Positions 63,890 to 64,000 of a DNA stretch of 64,000 nt are shown in pieces (positions within the stretch are counted from its first letter, which is position 1; each line of letters opens with the position of its first letter). A program made the translations under genes and the position numbers. The stretch is from Streptomyces spinosus. Lineage in GTDB: Bacteria; Actinomycetota; Actinomycetes; Streptomycetales; Streptomycetaceae. The stretch is from NCBI RefSeq assembly GCF_020400655.1, contig NZ_JAINRC010000017.1, positions 1 through 64,000 on the forward strand, written 5' to 3'. A model generated the notes under the pieces. That model saw only the letters and a list, made by a program, of their open reading frames with translations, ran no database searches and was not told the DNA's origin.

Positions 63890-64000
63890 GTGGGGACCGT
63901 AACGATCGGCGTGTCGATCGCGGTCCCGGAGCCTCACGGCAGCCTGCTCCAGGAGCGGCGCGCGGGCTTCGGCGACGCCGCGGCTCACGGCATCCCCACG
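63890..64000 (+). CDS. 2'-5' RNA ligase family protein, N-terminal part
   Basis: The first 37 codons are present before the window ends. They read GTVTIGVSIAVPEP then HGSLLQERRAGFGDAA, which fits the start of actinobacterial 2'-5' RNA ligase/LigT-like phosphoesterases often found after trpS. GTG at 63890 has AGGAG about 5 nt upstream. An in-frame GTG at 63815 with AAGGA upstream is an alternative. The catalytic HxT motifs would lie beyond the window. Confidence 0.65.
   Translation, partial: MGTVTIGVSIAVPEPHGSLLQERRAGFGDAAAHGIPT

Overview
The window is high-GC actinobacterial DNA, almost certainly from a Streptomyces or close relative. Third codon positions are strongly G/C, GTG and TTG starts are frequent, and genes overlap by GTGA or ATGA junctions. 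A rare TTA codon sits in a regulator, and the right half carries a typical Streptomyces core block (folD, mdh, glyA, trpS). No transposase, integrase, rRNA or CRISPR array was seen.

Region 1 (about 240-34,760) is a compact biosynthetic gene cluster. It opens with a HTH-only LuxR-type regulator (TTA codon) and a small SARP activator. Three NRPS genes follow. One on the minus strand is C-A-T-C-A-T-TE (1,490-8,596). Two on the plus strand are C-A-T-E-C-A-T (9,923-17,806) and C-A-T-C-A-T-TE (17,803-25,257). Hand-read specificity codes suggest Dap, Dap, Thr and Ile/Val for the plus-strand line, and Gly plus an unassigned residue for the minus-strand protein. The cluster carries its own L-2,3-diaminopropionate pathway (sbnA and sbnB), a MbtH protein and a DrrAB-like exporter. 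It also has a small highly reducing type II PKS set (ACP, KS, CLF, ketoreductase, CrtI-like FAD enzyme, MaoC-like dehydratase). I infer an acylated, probably polyenoyl, peptide rich in diaminopropionate. Both TE-ended NRPSs begin with similar C domains and could accept from the same upstream NRPS, so the line may branch.

The cluster appears to be wired by SARP boxes. Sets of GTCAG-like repeats at exactly 11-bp spacing lie between the divergent minus-strand NRPS and sbnA, and before the ACP operon. In the plus-strand cases a -10-like hexamer sits 8 bp after the last repeat. A further set in the opposite orientation lies between sbnB and the dehydratase gene.

Region 2 (34,900-45,500) holds two histidine kinase/response regulator pairs, a small membrane protein, folD with a DUF3017 gene, a XRE/DUF2690 membrane regulator, mdh and a secreted protein. 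Just after mdh is a compact tRNA-like gene (44,489-44,561) that folds as a complete but abnormal tRNA-Gly(UCC) and has its own terminator.

Region 3 (45,700-52,900) is a glycine betaine module: aldehyde dehydrogenase, GMC oxidoreductase and a ProV/ProW-like/OpuAC ABC importer with two permease domains fused in one chain.

Region 4 (52,900-64,000) has a PEP-mutase-family enzyme and an AhpD-like protein next to a MocR regulator, a DMT exporter and a YgiB/YgiC-like pair. It continues with a TetR/SnoaL-like pair carrying two perfect operators, ornithine aminotransferase, glyA behind a ZTP (pfl) riboswitch, trpS and the start of a 2'-5' RNA ligase-like gene cut by the window end.
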